Positions 15,592-24,745 of a stretch of DNA of 64,000 nucleotides are shown here, one piece after another. The stretch lies in NCBI GenBank assembly GCA_963676345.2, contig CAXXTS010000006.1:124001-188000 (forward strand), given 5' to 3'. Source of the DNA: G963665925 sp963676345. Its GTDB lineage: Bacteria > Bacillota > Clostridia > Peptostreptococcales > Acidaminobacteraceae. The notes under the pieces were generated by a model. It was not told the origin of the DNA. It was given only the letters and a program-made list of their open reading frames with translations, and made no database searches. The translations under genes were made by a program, and so were the position numbers. Positions within the stretch are counted from its first letter, which is position 1. Each line of letters begins with the position of its first letter.

Positions 15592-16533
15592 ATGAAGCAA
15601 AAAATCGTAGTTGCACTCGGAGGCAACGCGCTGGGAAAAACACCAAAAGAGCAGCTTGGACTTGTCAAGAATACAGCAAAACCGATTGTCGATTTAATTC
15701 AAGATGGACATGAAGTGATTTTGGCACATGGAAATGGCCCCCAGGTAGGGATGATTAACCTTGCCATGGAAACTGCGAGTACGCATGAAGGTGCAGGCAC
15801 ACCTGAAATGCCTTTTCCAGAGTGTGGTGCGATGAGTCAAGGCTATATTGGCTATCACCTGCAAAACGCACTTCGTGAAGAGCTTCTATCAAGAGGTATG
15901 AAAACACCTGTTGCAACAGTGGTTACTCAGGTGATTGTAGACAAGGATGACCCAGCTTTTGAAAGACCTACAAAACCAATTGGTTCTTTCTATTCAAAAG
16001 AAGAGGCAGAGCTACTGACGCGTGATAAGGGCTACAATATGATTGAAGACGCTGGTCGTGGGTGGCGCCGAGTTGTACCGAGTCCGATTCCAGTAGATGT
16101 CGCTGAAAGAGAGACAGTAAGCACCCTAGTAGAGGCAGGACATGTAGTCATCACTGTTGGTGGTGGCGGCATTCCGGTTATAGAAGAAGGCAACAGCTTA
16201 GTGGGTGTTCCTGCTGTTATAGACAAGGATTTTGCATCTGCTAAGATTGCAGAGATACTTGATGCAGACTACTTGATTATTCTAACTGCGGTCGAAAAAG
16301 TTGCCATTAATTTTGGAAAGCCTAATGAAGAGTGGCTCAGTTCACTGGATATTCCAACGGCAGAAAGACTTATAGATGAAGGTCATTTTGCACCAGGTTC
16401 TATGCTGCCAAAAGTAAAAGCTGCAATGCAGTTTGCTCAGTCTGGTAGTGGTCGAAGGTCATTGATTACATCGCTTGAAAAAGCTAAGGATGGCATTCAG
16501 GGAAGAACGGGTACACTCATAGAGGCCAAATAG
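15592..16533 (+). CDS. arcC: Carbamate kinase
   Basis: 313 aa from ATG 15592, preceded by GTGGAGGTAATCTTT; the upstream in-frame ATG at 15508 lacks a site. It makes ATP from ADP and carbamoyl phosphate, the energy-yielding last step of the ADI pathway. Amino-acid-kinase motifs: VVALGGNALG at the N-terminus, AHGNGPQVG, FPECGAMSQGYIGYHLQ, and VGGGGIPVI; the C-terminus GRTGTLIEAK fits the family. A terminator separates it from argF and another follows, so it is a single-gene unit. Confidence 0.96.
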   Translation: MKQKIVVALGGNALGKTPKEQLGLVKNTAKPIVDLIQDGHEVILAHGNGPQVGMINLAMETASTHEGAGTPEMPFPECGAMSQGYIGYHLQNALREELLSRGMKTPVATVVTQVIVDKDDPAFERPTKPIGSFYSKEEAELLTRDKGYNMIEDAGRGWRRVVPSPIPVDVAERETVSTLVEAGHVVITVGGGGIPVIEEGNSLVGVPAVIDKDFASAKIAEILDADYLIILTAVEKVAINFGKPNEEWLSSLDIPTAERLIDEGHFAPGSMLPKVKAAMQFAQSGSGRRSLITSLEKAKDGIQGRTGTLIEAK

Positions 16534-16614
16534 CCCTATGATATAAATTAGCCCGGGTCATTGCAAAAAGGTTCCTAAAAGACCGCAAAGCTTGGGTTTG
16601 AAGTCGCAAAAAAG

Positions 16615-16671
16615 AAATAGGACCGTGAACTGCATGATATTTTAAGGCATGCGGTTTACTGGTCCTATTTT
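16615..16671. terminator. Strong long-stem terminator between arcC and the GGDEF-EAL gene
   Basis: AAATAGGACC pairs with GGTCCTATTT, and inside it GTGAACTGCATG pairs fully (with G-T pairs) with CATGCGGTTTAC: a 22-bp stem between convergent genes, T-rich on both outer sides. Confidence 0.8.
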
Positions 16672-16714
16672 AACGTTCGCTTTTTAAAGGCTTTTGCCAC
16701 GAGGTACCATGGGC

Positions 16715-19108
16715 TTAACGCGCCTCTTTGTGCTTAAATGCCATTGGGTGAAACTTGAGTCCGGTATTTCTTTCAATCATTTCATCGAGCGGCATAGGCA
16801 TGGCGTGGAAGTAGCCCTGAATCACGTTGCAGCCATAAGACTTAAGCAGTGCATTTTCATGCTCATTTTCAACCCCTTCTGCAACGACACGAATACTCAT
16901 GCCATGGGCCAGGTTAATAATATTTTGAATGACATTTTGACGCTTCTGATCTTTGTCAAAGTCTTGAATAAAGGTTCTATCAAGTTTGAGTTCGTCAATC
17001 GGCAAGGAGAGGATATGGCTCAAAGACGAGAAGCCTGTTCCGAAATCATCAAGGCTGATTCGGATGCCCATGTTGCTGATAACTTCAAGTTTCCCCTTAA
17101 CGAGGGATATATCATGAATAAGAGATGTTTCAGTAATCTCAATAGTCAGGAATGAAGGCGTAATGCAATGGGCTTCGATGGCCTGAACGAGAGAGTGTAT
17201 GAATGTTGGATTCAAAAGCTGAACTGCCGATACATTTACGGATGCATAGAAGTCTATGCCAATAGCCTGCATATAGGCTATATCCTTACAAACCTGATCT
17301 AGCACCATGCGACCTATAGGAATAATCAGACCGGTTTCCTCAGCAATGGGAATGAACTGTCCCGGTGAAATAGATTTTCCTTCCCATGTCCAACGGAGTA
17401 GAGCTTCAGCATAAATGGATTCGCTATCACCAGTATGGTGGAACTTTTGATAGTGAATTACAAAATTATCCCGCATGTGTGAGCTTTCAAGCGCATTGAT
17501 TAGATCACGGCGCTGGTTAAGTTCTTGTATCATACTGTCTTCAAATAAGGCATAGCGATTTTTGCCGCTTTTTTTAGCCTTTTCAAGTGCAATATCTGCG
17601 CATTTTAATATACTTTCTGTATCGTAAGCATGCTCTGTTGGGAAGGCACTAATCCCAATGCTGCACGTAATCCGCATATAGGTGTTGTTAAAACCGAGAA
17701 TATCATCAAAGCACCTCTGTACGAGTTTTGCGATTTGCACTGAGGTTTCAGGTTTGTCGTTAATAATGACAAATTCATCACCACCAAAGCGGTAAAGATG
17801 TGTGTAGTCCGGAAGACGTCCTGCGAGGGCCCGGCTGATTTTACCAAGAAGTTCATCGCCGGTAAAAAAGCCCATCAAATCGTTGACCATTTTGAAATTG
17901 TCGATGTTTATAGACAATATACCATGTGGTGTATCGTTCTTCAAAGCTGTATTAATATGTAAAATCATAGAGGATATATTAGGCAGCCTTGTTGTTGCGT
18001 CGTAATAGGAGAGCTGTGAAATTTGTGCATTTGCATGTTTTTCGTTATCGATGTCCTTGAAGGAACCGCTAAGCGTCGTTTTAATACCATGATTAGAAAC
18101 CATTAGGCGTACACGAATCCACTTGTAAGCGCCATGGCTGTCGCTGAGACGGATTTCAAAAGAAACATTGCGGCCTGACATGGAACGGATTTTTTTGCGC
18201 AATTTTGCGAAGTCTTCGGGAATCCAGCTCTCGGGTAGCTTATTCCAGTCCTGTGGATGCACCTTATTGATCCAAAAGTCGGCTGCGTGTTCGATAGTGC
18301 ATTCTTCGGCTCCTAGCCACTCTTTGAGAGGACGTGAGATTTGCATGGTGTCTTCTTCGAAATCATACTCCCAAAGGCCATCTTCAGAGATGTCAAGCGC
18401 ATACTGAAACTGCTTGTCATCCATAAGTGTTTCGAATCTTGAGAGCAAATCAAAATCTGTTTCTGTTGTAAAGTGCTTTGCGTGTTTATCTGTGTTGTAA
18501 ATGAGTACGGTGAATATGCCAAGGGCAACCACCCCGAAGTAGGGTGCCCCTAAAACTGCCTTGTCTACATAAGATGCCTTTAGTGTTATAAGCAATAAGA
18601 AGAGTGTTGCTAGATTATAGAGAACACCAGTGGGAATAATATTCATACGTTCGCTGTGCCACTCGCTTGCTAAGAGGAGGGCGAATGCAAAAATACCGAG
18701 CAGGATAATGTAAGTTGCAGACAAATGTATAATGTCTCGCAGTATATACATGGTTGCAAGGCTGATGCCGGGTTTAAAAAACGCGTAGTTAAAAGTCTTA
18801 AAATAGTAACGATCTTCAGGGTGTGTGCCTTTCAAACGTATAAAAAGCATACTGCCTATAAGCAGAAGTCCCAGCGGTAAAATCGTAAAGTAGGAGAAAT
18901 GCATACCTGATAAGGCCGAGAATGTGGGGCTCGTAAAAGCGAAAGTAACGATGAACCATGGAATGCCCACCTCAGCAGAGTTGAAATCGTGAATTTTGAG
19001 CCCATGACTGTTTGAATATAAACCTGCAACATAGGTCAGGCAGATAAAGATTGATAAATATAGGAAGTCTGTTGACAATATCAGCATAAAGTTATTTGTA
19101 TCCTGCAT
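16715..19108 (-). CDS. Membrane-bound PAS-GGDEF-EAL protein (c-di-GMP turnover)
   Basis: 797 aa. Residues 1-205 hold about six or seven hydrophobic segments. A PAS-like domain spans about 230-350 (ALDISEDGLWEYDF). The GGDEF domain follows at about 365-520 with an intact GGDEF at 442-446, and the EAL domain at about 525-780 with AEALLRW at 567-573 and LDDFGTGFSS. Both active-site motifs look complete, so the protein may make and break c-di-GMP. The RxxD product-inhibition site is not at the usual spacing before GGDEF. The start has AAGAAAGGATTTAGC upstream. A c-di-GMP-I riboswitch in its own leader points to feedback control by its product. Confidence 0.93.
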   Translation of the reverse strand: MQDTNNFMLILSTDFLYLSIFICLTYVAGLYSNSHGLKIHDFNSAEVGIPWFIVTFAFTSPTFSALSGMHFSYFTILPLGLLLIGSMLFIRLKGTHPEDRYYFKTFNYAFFKPGISLATMYILRDIIHLSATYIILLGIFAFALLLASEWHSERMNIIPTGVLYNLATLFLLLITLKASYVDKAVLGAPYFGVVALGIFTVLIYNTDKHAKHFTTETDFDLLSRFETLMDDKQFQYALDISEDGLWEYDFEEDTMQISRPLKEWLGAEECTIEHAADFWINKVHPQDWNKLPESWIPEDFAKLRKKIRSMSGRNVSFEIRLSDSHGAYKWIRVRLMVSNHGIKTTLSGSFKDIDNEKHANAQISQLSYYDATTRLPNISSMILHINTALKNDTPHGILSINIDNFKMVNDLMGFFTGDELLGKISRALAGRLPDYTHLYRFGGDEFVIINDKPETSVQIAKLVQRCFDDILGFNNTYMRITCSIGISAFPTEHAYDTESILKCADIALEKAKKSGKNRYALFEDSMIQELNQRRDLINALESSHMRDNFVIHYQKFHHTGDSESIYAEALLRWTWEGKSISPGQFIPIAEETGLIIPIGRMVLDQVCKDIAYMQAIGIDFYASVNVSAVQLLNPTFIHSLVQAIEAHCITPSFLTIEITETSLIHDISLVKGKLEVISNMGIRISLDDFGTGFSSLSHILSLPIDELKLDRTFIQDFDKDQKRQNVIQNIINLAHGMSIRVVAEGVENEHENALLKSYGCNVIQGYFHAMPMPLDEMIERNTGLKFHPMAFKHKEAR

Positions 19109-19242
19109 GCTAAATCCTTTCTTAACATTAAATATGAACTCAAAAATACATATATGGTTTAAAGGTCTTGTACAAAGTCAATAAGAGGTACACGACATGT
19201 GTGCATTTTGATAAGCCATTTTGCTTGAAAGCATAAAAAAAG

Positions 19243-19328
19243 CTTTTCCTTGGTAACTGGCTGCCATTTTAAAGGCCCTATAGCTTTGCGTCCTTGCTTT
19301 TCAGCAAGTTTGCCCTTTCGGTGAAAAG
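19243..19328 (-). ncRNA. Cyclic di-GMP-I (GEMM-I) riboswitch
   Basis: Read on the minus strand: P1 CTTTTC pairs with GAAAAG (19323-19328 with 19243-19248); AGGGCAAAC, then P2 CTTGCT-GAAA-AGCAAG with a GNRA loop; GGACGCAAAGC; and GGGCC...GGCAGCCAGTTACC as the third part. These are the conserved blocks of GEMM-I aptamers, including GGACGCAAAGC and the tetraloop-receptor arrangement. A run of seven U follows P1 at 19235-19241. The ON/OFF direction cannot be read with certainty. It lies about 135 nt before the GGDEF-EAL start. Confidence 0.93.
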
Positions 19329-19417
19329 TCATACATTCTATTTTACTTGAAATTTCAATATTCCTGCTTTAGAGTATCAAGATTGGGTAATAATTGCAAT
19401 TTCATTTTATGGATTTG

Positions 19418-19425
19418 TTCGACAA
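19418..19425. promoter_or_regulatory. Possible Spo0A box
   Basis: TTCGACAA (reverse complement TTGTCGAA) is an exact 0A-box core in the region between the riboswitch and ispE (19329-19674), which is otherwise AT-rich with no gene. A second looser match (TTGTGCGAA) lies about 30 nt downstream. Chance matches are possible. Confidence 0.3.
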
Positions 19426-19674
19426 AATTCAACTTATTGCGACAGGTTGTGCGAAATTAGGGAAATCTGTTTCTAGTAAATTAGGAAAAAAGTCACATAA
19501 AATTGGCCTGTGTATTCTACGAACAACTGGCTATTTTTATCAAAATGCACTATAATGTTTTCAGAATGTATTTTGTATAATGTATATAACTTTATTGTTT
19601 CCCTGCATGCATTTAGGGAAATATATCGAATGAGTAGTATGCTTTCTACAAAAGTCAAGGAACGAGGTGCATAA

Positions 19675-20547
19675 ATGAAAGAAATGTCTCTAAAAGCATA
19701 CGCGAAAATTAACTTGACTCTAGACGTAACAGGAAAGCGCGAAAATGGATACCACGATGTACGCATGGTTATGCAACAGATTGATTTGCATGATGTTGTG
19801 ACTTTAAAAAAGCGCGATGAAGGTATTGTTTTAGAATCAGATAGTGTTTTTTTGCCGGGCAATGCAGCCAACATTGCATGGCGTGCTGCTGAGGCTGTAT
19901 CTGATTATGTGAATAAAGATTTAGGCGTTGAAATTTACATAGAGAAAAACATCCCTGTTGCTGCTGGACTTGCTGGTGGAAGTACCGATGCGGCTGCAGT
20001 TATAAAGGGGCTCAATCAATTATATGATTTGAATTTAACCCTTGAACAAATGAAAGAAATAGGTGTTGGTATTGGTGCGGATGTACCATTTTGCATACAA
20101 GGCGGGACCGCCCTTGCCGAGGGGATCGGCGAAGTCCTTACACCTATTGTCAACAATACGTCTCATTGGTTGGTACTTTGCAAACCAAGTCTTGGTGTTT
20201 CAACTAAGAAAGTGTATGGAGCGCTCGATTACACTTTAATTGAAGCGCATCCAGAGACCAAGCGAATGATCCATGCCGTAGAGGATGGAGATATGAAGGC
20301 TATTTCTACCTTCCTCGCAAACGTTCTTGAGCCGGTAACCCTATCCCTCTATCCTTCGGTGGGGGCAGTAGGTGCAAAGATGAAAGAATTTGGTGCCTGT
20401 GGGGTTTTAATGAGCGGAAGTGGGCCAAGTGTGTTTGGACTGTTTAAATCGTATGACAAGGCGTGTGTGGCGGCTAAGAGGCTCAAGCGGATATACAAGC
20501 AGACGTTTGTAACGAAAACCATAATTGGGGGATATCAGGATGAGTAA
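19675..20547 (+). CDS. ispE: 4-diphosphocytidyl-2-C-methyl-D-erythritol kinase
   Basis: 290 aa. The GHMP-kinase enzyme phosphorylates CDP-methylerythritol in the MEP isoprenoid pathway. Motifs: AYAKINLTLDVTGKRENGYH at the N-terminus, the ATP loop PVAAGLAGGSTDAAA at about residues 95-110, and MSGSGPSVFG near 255. Length is normal. The start has GGAACGAGGTGC upstream. Its last codons overlap the start of the GntR regulator by 8 nt, so the two are translationally coupled. Confidence 0.96.
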   Translation: MKEMSLKAYAKINLTLDVTGKRENGYHDVRMVMQQIDLHDVVTLKKRDEGIVLESDSVFLPGNAANIAWRAAEAVSDYVNKDLGVEIYIEKNIPVAAGLAGGSTDAAAVIKGLNQLYDLNLTLEQMKEIGVGIGADVPFCIQGGTALAEGIGEVLTPIVNNTSHWLVLCKPSLGVSTKKVYGALDYTLIEAHPETKRMIHAVEDGDMKAISTFLANVLEPVTLSLYPSVGAVGAKMKEFGACGVLMSGSGPSVFGLFKSYDKACVAAKRLKRIYKQTFVTKTIIGGYQDE

Positions 20548-21235
20548 ACGGATGAATCAACTTGAAATAAGAAACTATAAGCCACTGGGCGAAGTGGTGT
20601 TTGAATACTTGAGAACGTCTATTTTAAATGGCGATTTAAAGCCTGGAGAACGTCTCATGGAGATTCAGCTCGCTGAACAGCTGGGCGTGAGCAGGACGCC
20701 AGTGCGCGAAGCCATCAGAAAGCTTGAAAAAGAAAAATTTGTAGAAATGATTCCAAGAAAAGGGGCTTATGTTGCAGATTTGACAGCGAAAGACATACTA
20801 GATGTCCTGGAAATCAGAACCATACTAGAAGGGTTCGCTTCCAGTCTTGCTGCAATCAGAATGACAGATGAGGAAATTGATAACCTTGAACAGACCCTTA
20901 TAGACTTCAACGTTTTTCTTGAAGATCTGGATCGTCCCGGCATGATTGAAAAAGACAATCAGTTCCACGATATGATATTTGATGCGACACGCAATAACAA
21001 GCTGATTGATATTGTTCAAGAGCTGCATGATCAGTTCCAACGTTTCAGACTCATTTATTTTAATGAGTTCGATAACTTTTATGATTTGAGAGACTGGCAT
21101 GAAAAAATATTCAATGCAATTAAAAACCGTGATGAAAATGAAGCGCGTCTTTATGCAGAGGAGCATATCCGAGAAATTCAAAAGAGTGTGGTTGCTTGGA
21201 AAGAAGCACAAAAATCAGACAAGGGGAATAGCTAG
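20540..21235 (+). CDS. GntR-family (FadR/FCD subfamily) transcription regulator
   Basis: 231 aa from ATG 20540, with GGGGGA about 8 nt upstream and an 8-nt overlap with ispE; a start at 20525 also exists. The N-terminal winged helix is at about residues 15-75 (GERLMEIQLAEQLGVSRTPV, then REAIRKLEKE). The C-terminal all-helical FCD domain has the metal/ligand residues typical of the family (DNQFHDMIFDATRNN, HEKIFNAI, EEHI). The ligand is unknown. In many clostridia an FCD regulator follows ispE, so the pairing is conserved although unexplained. Confidence 0.9.
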   Translation: MSKRMNQLEIRNYKPLGEVVFEYLRTSILNGDLKPGERLMEIQLAEQLGVSRTPVREAIRKLEKEKFVEMIPRKGAYVADLTAKDILDVLEIRTILEGFASSLAAIRMTDEEIDNLEQTLIDFNVFLEDLDRPGMIEKDNQFHDMIFDATRNNKLIDIVQELHDQFQRFRLIYFNEFDNFYDLRDWHEKIFNAIKNRDENEARLYAEEHIREIQKSVVAWKEAQKSDKGNS

Positions 21236-21237
21236 AC

Positions 21238-21660
21238 ATGGAAGGACGCGTTTGGTTATCGATTGTATCTGAGATCAAAAAAATGGGAGAACCTGTTGAA
21301 GAATACGATTTTGAAACAGAAGGCAAGGTTTTTGAAAAAGACGGCGCCCAGTATATTATGTACGAGGAGTCAGAGCTGTCTGGCATGAAAGGTGATAAAA
21401 CAGTTCTCAAATTCAAGGGTGGTGTCTGCACCATGCACCGGTACGGGGTACACCGTTCTGAGCTCGTTTTTGAACAAGGTCAGAAAAGTGAGACCATCTA
21501 CCATACACCTTATGGGAATTTTGAAATGACAACTCTGGCAAGCAAGGTCTTGTATGACTGTGAGCTTGGTCACGTAGAACTGGACTACAGGCTCATCATA
21601 AAAAACCTTTCTGAGTCAAAGAACAAACTGAAAATCACAATTCGCAAGCAGCAGGACTAA
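21238..21660 (+). CDS. DUF1934 (YwiB-like, lipocalin-type) protein
   Basis: 140 aa. The pattern of beta strands with YDFETEGKVFEKDGAQYIMY, TVLKFKGG and GHVELDYRL matches DUF1934/YwiB, a small beta-barrel protein often next to argS or ispE clusters in Firmicutes. Function unknown. It starts 2 nt after the GntR stop with AGGGGAATAGCTAGAC upstream, so it is the third gene of the ispE operon. The strong terminator at 21719 ends the unit. Confidence 0.82.
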   Translation: MEGRVWLSIVSEIKKMGEPVEEYDFETEGKVFEKDGAQYIMYEESELSGMKGDKTVLKFKGGVCTMHRYGVHRSELVFEQGQKSETIYHTPYGNFEMTTLASKVLYDCELGHVELDYRLIIKNLSESKNKLKITIRKQQD

Positions 21661-21718
21661 ACCCAGGTCCAAGTAATCATTAAAATAGGTTTATAATATG
21701 TTAACATTGAAATGATAA

Positions 21719-21765
21719 AAGCCGTTCTTGGGCTAATCACATTGTGATTAGCCCAAGAACGGCTT
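21719..21765. terminator. Bidirectional terminator of the ispE operon and the HTH gene
   Basis: AAGCCGTTCTTGGGCTAATC pairs perfectly with GATTAGCCCAAGAACGGCTT. It lies between convergent genes. Confidence 0.85.
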
Positions 21766-21770
21766 ATGTT

Positions 21771-22388
21771 TTATGCGTCGTCACCTTGTCGAGGCAGTTC
21801 AATTAGGCCATTGAAGAAGAGGTACTTGGAAGTGTCATCCTTCTCTTCGCTTTTCTTTTTTTCAGAGAGGTCCAGAAGGTATTTGTATAAATCCTCTGCT
21901 TCCTGCTTTGTAAGATGGATACGAGAAACAATCAAGCCACCGTCACCTTCATCCGAGTCTTCTTCAGTTTGTTCGTTCTGTGCCATACTTTGCATGGCAT
22001 TAATAAACTCTGCTTTAGCATCATCGATAACGTTGGATACCATTTTTTGAGTTTCTGAGAGCATGGAAGGAAGCTGCTTTTCATCTAGAGAATCATGTGA
22101 CATAATGATTTGTCTTTTGGTGGTCTTGTAATACTTTGCGATGATGCCGTTGATGTTTTCCTCATGGTCAAGCTCAAGGACACCAAGCTTAATAAGTTTC
22201 TTCGCATGATAATATACTTTTGCGGGGACTTCACCCATGAGGTCCGCTACACGTTTGATGGTAATGGCTTCATCTGAGTTGCTGAATGTTTTATAGATGA
22301 GCATTCGGTAGGGATCAGAGAATGTTTTAATATCGCTGAGCGTTTTAAGTCGAATTGCATTGCTGTCTTCTGTGAGTTCGTGAATCAT
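21771..22388 (-). CDS. ArsR-like winged-helix transcription regulator
   Basis: 205 aa from ATG 22388, with GGAGGCTAGAT just upstream; a longer frame from 22466 lacks a site. The N-terminus is a winged HTH (LKTLSDIKTFSDPYRMLIYK, then VADLMGEVPAKVYYHAKKLI), of the ArsR/HTH-20 type. A C-terminal helical region is rich in acidic and Lys residues (LTKQEAEDLYKYLLDLSEKK). No metal-binding cysteines are seen, so a metal sensor role is unlikely. It is a single gene with its own promoter region. Confidence 0.8.
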   Translation of the reverse strand: MIHELTEDSNAIRLKTLSDIKTFSDPYRMLIYKTFSNSDEAITIKRVADLMGEVPAKVYYHAKKLIKLGVLELDHEENINGIIAKYYKTTKRQIIMSHDSLDEKQLPSMLSETQKMVSNVIDDAKAEFINAMQSMAQNEQTEEDSDEGDGGLIVSRIHLTKQEAEDLYKYLLDLSEKKKSEEKDDTSKYLFFNGLIELPRQGDDA

Positions 22389-22616
22389 ATCTAGCCTCCT
22401 GATGCTATGAGTATAGGTCGTTGTTTCATGTATTATCTTTATCATTAAAAAGGACACAATACGCATAAAAAGAGCTGGTTGAATATATTAAATGTCAGTA
22501 ATTTTGGGTTATGTCAGATGCGTTTGTATCGTTAAAAATATTTTTATGTTACCTGAATTGTACCGTTCCTATGAACCTGTGTCAAGTTTGGAAATGCAAG
22601 TTGAAGAGGTGAAAAA

Positions 22617-24653
22617 ATGTTTAAGAGCAGAACACATTATATTAATTATTTTAGAAATTTGATCAATCTTGAACGAGAGGAAGATATAAAACGCCACAAA
22701 GAAGAAATTGAACGCCTGTCAGGTGCAAAAAGAGAAAAGAAAGGGCGTGCGATTCTTGGCATGCGGGGGAAAAAAATTGGCAGTTTATATGGACAAGGTA
22801 CCCTTATTAAATACTCAAAGGAAAAGGGACACGTGCTTGAAAATTTGGATATGCAAGCAGGTGATGCGCTTCTGATCAGTAGGGGACATCCACTAAAAAA
22901 GGGGACCCCCATCGGGACTTTAGTGGAAAAAGGCAAGTATCATCTGCTCGTTTCAGTCGCGGCAAGGCCTGAAAAGTGGATGCTTAAATCCGGTGTACGC
23001 ATTGACCTGTATGTGAATGATGTGACTTATCGAAGAATGCAGGAAGCGCTGGATACCCTTATGTATGGGCGTGAAGTTTCTAGGAGGCTTATATCATGGC
23101 TGATTGGGGAAAAGGATAAGTATTATAAGCCAGCCGCAAAATCCCCTGTACAAGGTGCATCGTTTATGAATTCATCCCAGAAAAATGCCGTTGCACAGGC
23201 ACTTTCTGAACCAGATTTTCACATTGTTCATGGGCCACCAGGTACTGGGAAGACAAGAACAGGCGCACAAATTATTGGGGAAGTGGTAGGACGTGGAGGG
23301 CGGGTGCTGGCAACTGCACAGTCTAATGGCGCAGTCGATAATTTGGCCCAGAGGCTAGTCGATACAGGTTTAAACTGTGTTCGCATTGGGCGTCCCTTTA
23401 AAATTGAAAGCGGACTCAAGGCCATTACCTTAGATAAACAGGTTGAAAAGGATAAGCGGTTTGATGAAGTCACTAAACTCAGAGAGCAGGCTTTTGAGAA
23501 AATAAAAGAGCAAAGTGTTTATACCCCACCAAGTCCGCGGTGGACACGTGGCATGAAGAATAGGGATATTCATAGACTGGCTGCACGCGGAAAGGGGAGC
23601 CGTGGCGTATCGGCCCAGCAGATGAAATCCATCTCAGCCTGGATAAAGATTCGTGAATCGGCAGATATACTTTTTGAAAAGGCAGATCAATTAGAAATGG
23701 AGATCATTCAGAGTATTTTAAAAGGAGCAGATGTTGTTTTGGCGACCAATGCGGGAGCAGGGATATCCCTTTTAGAGGGGCATGTCTTTGACTATGTTGT
23801 CATTGATGAAGCCACACAGAGTACAGAAAGCTCGGCTCTAATACCAGCGGTCAAGGGAAAGCATCTGATATTGATAGGAGACCATAAGCAACTTCCGCCA
23901 ACTGTAATCAGTAGGGTGGCACAGGATAAAGGGTTTTCCATATCCTTACAGGAAAGACTTATTGACAGATACGGCCCACAGTCAACCAGCCTTTTAAATA
24001 TTCAGTACCGAATGAATGATCTAATTATGCAGTTTTCAAATGCACAGTTCTATGAAGGCAAACTCACCAGTGCAAATGAAAACAAGTCATGGCGTCTAGA
24101 CATACCACAGCTTCCCGGCTCTTTTACCAAGGACCCATGGCTGATGTGTGCTACTGGGCACAGTGCGGTCTTTTGCGATGTCAGGGGTGAAGAGGCCATG
24201 CGGGGGGAGGGACCATCCTATGAGAATAAAGACGAAGCGTCGTGTCTGGTTCAAATGGTTACCTTTCTTAAGGCACGTGGCATTGAACTGGGTCAGATTG
24301 GTATTATCAGTCCTTATAAAGCACAGGTATATTTGCTAAAAGAAATGCTTAGGGAAAGTGTTCTCTATAATGAAAGGGAACAGGGGGAAAAGACCAGTAT
24401 TCAAGAAAATTTCCTGCAAGTCGATACGGTAGACGGTTTTCAAGGTCGCGAAAAGGATGTCATTCTGATTTCACTCGTACGAACAGGTGAAAAGGGCATT
24501 GGTTTCTTACAGGATACAAGGCGGCTTAATGTGGCGCTTACAAGAGCCAAGAAGCTTCGTATAACATTTGGTAATGCCAAGGGGTTATCTAAATATCCTG
24601 TGTATGACACGTTTATTGATCAAAGTGTGTGTTGCAGGACGTATAAAAAATGA
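22617..24653 (+). CDS. Upf1/IGHMBP2-like superfamily 1 DNA/RNA helicase
   Basis: 678 aa. An N-terminal OB-like segment is followed by a SF1B helicase core: Walker A GPPGTGKT at residues 206-213, motif II VVIDEATQS, motif III GDHKQLPP, and C-terminal motifs VDTVDGFQGREKDVILISLV and RRLNVALTRAKK. It resembles the IGHMBP2/SMUBP-2-like bacterial helicases. Its biological role is unknown; it may act in nucleic-acid repair or RNA processing. The ribosome site AAGAGGTGAAAAA precedes ATG 22617. The gene is flanked by intergenic gaps and looks monocistronic. Confidence 0.88.
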   Translation: MFKSRTHYINYFRNLINLEREEDIKRHKEEIERLSGAKREKKGRAILGMRGKKIGSLYGQGTLIKYSKEKGHVLENLDMQAGDALLISRGHPLKKGTPIGTLVEKGKYHLLVSVAARPEKWMLKSGVRIDLYVNDVTYRRMQEALDTLMYGREVSRRLISWLIGEKDKYYKPAAKSPVQGASFMNSSQKNAVAQALSEPDFHIVHGPPGTGKTRTGAQIIGEVVGRGGRVLATAQSNGAVDNLAQRLVDTGLNCVRIGRPFKIESGLKAITLDKQVEKDKRFDEVTKLREQAFEKIKEQSVYTPPSPRWTRGMKNRDIHRLAARGKGSRGVSAQQMKSISAWIKIRESADILFEKADQLEMEIIQSILKGADVVLATNAGAGISLLEGHVFDYVVIDEATQSTESSALIPAVKGKHLILIGDHKQLPPTVISRVAQDKGFSISLQERLIDRYGPQSTSLLNIQYRMNDLIMQFSNAQFYEGKLTSANENKSWRLDIPQLPGSFTKDPWLMCATGHSAVFCDVRGEEAMRGEGPSYENKDEASCLVQMVTFLKARGIELGQIGIISPYKAQVYLLKEMLRESVLYNEREQGEKTSIQENFLQVDTVDGFQGREKDVILISLVRTGEKGIGFLQDTRRLNVALTRAKKLRITFGNAKGLSKYPVYDTFIDQSVCCRTYKK

Positions 24654-24666
24654 TATACTGTATATG

Positions 24667-24702
24667 TGCCGAAAATTGGGCGTACATGCTCAATTTTCGG
24701 CA
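24667..24702. terminator. Hairpin after the helicase gene
   Basis: TGCCGAAAATTG-GGCGTACATGCT-CAATTTTCGGCA. No good T-tract follows, so it may be a weak terminator or an mRNA-stabilising hairpin before the sigma-54 activator gene. Confidence 0.5.
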
Positions 24703-24745
24703 TGTGGTTCTTGTATGTGTGCTACGTGTAAAGTGAGGCGGATTA

